Under the pieces are notes generated by a model that saw only the letters and a list, made by a program, of their open reading frames with translations, had not been told where the DNA came from and did not search any database. The position numbers and the translations under genes are program-made. This document shows positions 30,525 to 32,286 of a DNA stretch of 32,286 nucleotides, one piece after another. Location of the stretch: assembly GCF_902489365.1 (NCBI RefSeq), contig NZ_CABTZR010000024.1, positions 1 through 32,286 on the forward strand. The letters are read 5' to 3'. Source of the stretch: an uncultured Corynebacterium sp. (GTDB lineage Bacteria > Actinomycetota > Actinomycetes > Mycobacteriales > Mycobacteriaceae). Each line of letters opens with the position of its first letter. Position 1 is the first letter of the stretch.

Positions 30525-30575
30525 GTGCGTTGACTGCGGGCCTTAGTGCCGTAGTTGCCGTTTAAATACACACTT

Positions 30576-30614
30576 CCGCCCCCAATCCGCCGTTAACGAG
30601 CGCTTTGGGGGCGG
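30576..30614 (+). terminator. Hairpin/attenuator between pstS and pstC
   Basis: CCGCCCCCAA (30576-30585) pairs with TTGGGGGCGG (30605-30614) over a 19-nt loop; ATTTTTC follows 14 bp later. Partial termination here would let pstS be made in excess of pstC and pstA. Confidence 0.6.
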
Positions 30615-30666
30615 TAGCGTGTCCCGCATTTTTCATTGATCCCGTTGAAAAGGATTCCCTAGTCTC

Positions 30667-31716
30667 ATGGCAGACAATAATCTCACCACAGCGCCATCCG
30701 CGAAGGAGGATGCCGTTTCGGCGATTCGTCCTAGCGCGCATGCATCCACCGCTGATGCTGCCCCTACTCAGGCCGTTAAAACGGGCGTCAAGCGCCCGGG
30801 CGATCGTGTCTTTGAATTCCTGTCCACTGCGTCCGCCACGCTAATCACGGTGATGATCGCTGCCATCGCAGTCTTCCTTGTGTGGCAAGCGGTTCCTTCC
30901 CTTGCCGTCAACGAGGGTGGCATCGTAGGTTTCTTCACCTACGGTGAGCGTTGGGAAACCACCGATACCGACGCAATGAAATTCGGTATTCCGACCATGT
31001 TCGGTCATACCGTGCTGATTTCCATCGTGGCACTCATCATTGCGATGCCGGTGGCACTCGGAATTGCTATCTTTTTGTCCAACTACGCACCGGCCAAGCT
31101 AGTGAAGCCGCTGGCCTTCCTCGTTGACATGCTTGCTGCCGTGCCGTCCATCGTGTACGGCCTGTGGGGCTGGCAGGTTCTCGGCCCCGCATTGTCCGGC
31201 TTCTACACGTGGCTGCACTCCTGGGCAGGTGGCTTCTTCCTGTTCAAGGTCTACGACAACTCCCCGCACTTTGCGACGGGCCGCAACGTCCTCACCGGTG
31301 GCATCGTTCTGGCAGTGATGATCCTGCCGATCATCGCCGCCACGGCCCGCGAGGTCTTCGTGCAGACCCCTCCGGGCCAGGTCGAGTCTGCCTTGGCACT
31401 CGGCGCCACCCGCTGGGAAGTTATTCGTATGACGGTCCTTCCCTTCGGTATGTCCGGCTACATCGCCGGCTCGATGCTGGGCCTGGGCCGCGCGCTGGGT
31501 GAGACCATGGCGCTGTACATGGTTGTCTCCCCGTTGGTCGACTTCCGCTTCTCGCTGTTCGACGGCGGTACCACCTTCGCAACCGCCATCGCCTTGGCGG
31601 CCGCAGAGTTCGGTAATGAGATGCGTGCCGGCGCCTACATCGCTGCAGGCCTCATGCTGTTCCTTCTGACCTTCGTGGTCAACGCAATTGCCCGTTCCAT
31701 CGTGAAGAGCAAGTAA
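30667..31716 (+). CDS. pstC: Phosphate ABC transporter permease PstC
   Basis: The 349-residue protein has a hydrophilic N-terminus of about 50 residues and six predicted membrane helices of the PstC permease, including AVPSIVYGLWGWQVLGP and the cytoplasmic EAA-type loop ESALALGATRWEVIRMTVLP that contacts the ATPase PstB. It forms the channel with PstA. AAAGGA lies about 13 nt before the ATG, a little far. The stop is followed 13 bp on by pstA. Confidence 0.95.
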   Translation: MADNNLTTAPSAKEDAVSAIRPSAHASTADAAPTQAVKTGVKRPGDRVFEFLSTASATLITVMIAAIAVFLVWQAVPSLAVNEGGIVGFFTYGERWETTDTDAMKFGIPTMFGHTVLISIVALIIAMPVALGIAIFLSNYAPAKLVKPLAFLVDMLAAVPSIVYGLWGWQVLGPALSGFYTWLHSWAGGFFLFKVYDNSPHFATGRNVLTGGIVLAVMILPIIAATAREVFVQTPPGQVESALALGATRWEVIRMTVLPFGMSGYIAGSMLGLGRALGETMALYMVVSPLVDFRFSLFDGGTTFATAIALAAAEFGNEMRAGAYIAAGLMLFLLTFVVNAIARSIVKSK

Positions 31717-31729
31717 GGAGGGAACAGAG

Positions 31730-32286
31730 ATGACTACGACTACAACCTCTAACTCTGTCCCGGCTTCTTCCGGCCCGACCTTCCTGGATATTTCCTCGAG
31801 CCGCAAGACCACCAACAACATCGCCACCGTTCTCGTGTGGGCGACGATGATCATCGCCATGATTCCGCTGCTGTGGGTCCTCTTCGAGCTCATCGTTCGC
31901 GGTTCCGGTGCTGTCCTGAGCCCCGAGTGGTGGACCGAATCCCAGCGCGGCATCCTGGATACTGAAGCCGGCGGTGGTGCACTGCACGCCATCATCGGTA
32001 CGTTCGTTCAGACCATCATCGCGACCGTCATTTCGGTTCCGATTGGTATCTTTACCGCGATTTACCTGGTGGAGTACTCCCGCGGTGGCCCCCTGAGCCG
32101 CCTCACCACCTTCATGGTGGACATTCTGTCCGGTGTGCCCTCCATCGTGGCCGCACTGTTCATCTTCGCCATGTGGATTACGCTGTTCGGCTTCAAGCGC
32201 TCCGGTATGGCCGTGGCACTGTCCTTGGTACTCCTGATGATTCCGATTGTGGTCCGTAATACGGAGGAGATGCTCCGTGTGGTCCC
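31730..32286 (+). CDS. pstA: Phosphate ABC transporter permease PstA (3' end cut by window)
   Basis: From ATG 31730 the frame stays open to the right edge, giving 185 residues of PstA. It begins MTTTTTSNSVPASSGPTFLD, then a membrane helix (ATVLVWATMIIAMIPLLWVL), a periplasmic loop with WWTESQRG, and helices around TIIATVISVPIGIFTAIYLV and DILSGVPSIVAALFIFAMWI. GGAGGGAACAGAG precedes the start. The EAA loop and C-terminus lie outside. pstB probably follows. Confidence 0.93.
   Translation, partial: MTTTTTSNSVPASSGPTFLDISSSRKTTNNIATVLVWATMIIAMIPLLWVLFELIVRGSGAVLSPEWWTESQRGILDTEAGGGALHAIIGTFVQTIIATVISVPIGIFTAIYLVEYSRGGPLSRLTTFMVDILSGVPSIVAALFIFAMWITLFGFKRSGMAVALSLVLLMIPIVVRNTEEMLRVV

Noticed and set aside
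31099..31995. 298-codon minus-strand open frame opposite pstC and pstA
   Set aside because: Both transporter genes are unambiguous on the plus strand.
1..32286. CRISPR arrays, tRNA and rRNA genes
   Set aside because: No regularly spaced direct repeats, cloverleaf folds or conserved rRNA segments were found while reading the window.

Overview
The window is chromosomal DNA of a high-GC, mycolic-acid-containing actinobacterium, almost certainly a Corynebacterium. It carries a secreted antigen-85-type mycolyltransferase, mycothiol synthase, an LmeA-like lipoprotein-envelope gene, DUF3073, and surface proteins with corynebacterial anchor tails. The order purL ... SCP-like gene-purF-purM-DUF3073-ygfZ-pabC-nitrobindin-like ... 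lmeA-like-mshD-pst recalls the Mycobacterium tuberculosis Rv0803-Rv0820 neighbourhood (recalled, not searched). An FAD-linked fatty-acid degradation block makes C. glutamicum itself unlikely and fits a C. striatum/aurimucosum-type species (inference).

Layout. (1) 1-2703 is a lower-GC accessory stretch: a degenerate IS21-type transposase start, a strong terminator, an overlapping two-gene unit (membrane-anchored small protein and a V8-like secreted serine protease, both minus strand), and a broken open frame. (2) 2704-5949 encodes a very large secreted, wall-associated nuclease with collagen-like repeats (minus). (3) 6179-9397 is purS-purQ-purL (plus), the complete FGAM synthase complex. (4) 9528-10395 is an AT-richer cassette: a DUF3800 gene followed directly by a strongly folded non-coding region; this is the most interesting item. 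(5) 10399-13060 holds a mycolyltransferase (minus), a TrhA/hemolysin III membrane protein (plus) and a DUF6891-like protein (minus). (6) 13157-20104 is a lipid block: acyl-CoA oxidase-like dehydrogenase and thiolase (minus), divergent from FabG4-like reductase and HtdX-like dehydratase (plus), then a tandem hot-dog acyl-CoA thioesterase (minus). Together these supply most steps of a beta-oxidation-type cycle around one divergent regulatory region.

(7) 20138-23137 is an SCP2-like gene, purF and purM, closed by a strong terminator. (8) 23249-29241 is a conserved actinobacterial housekeeping block: DUF3073, YgfZ-type folate protein, 4-amino-4-deoxychorismate lyase, nitrobindin-like protein lacking the heme histidine, diacylglycerol kinase-like enzyme, LmeA-like protein and mycothiol synthase. 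(9) 29415-32286 is the phosphate transporter operon pstS-pstC-pstA; pstA runs off the right edge. It is preceded by PHO-box-like 11-bp repeats and has a hairpin between pstS and pstC.

No rRNA, tRNA or CRISPR array was seen. All assignments are from reading sequence and remembered family motifs; no database search was run.
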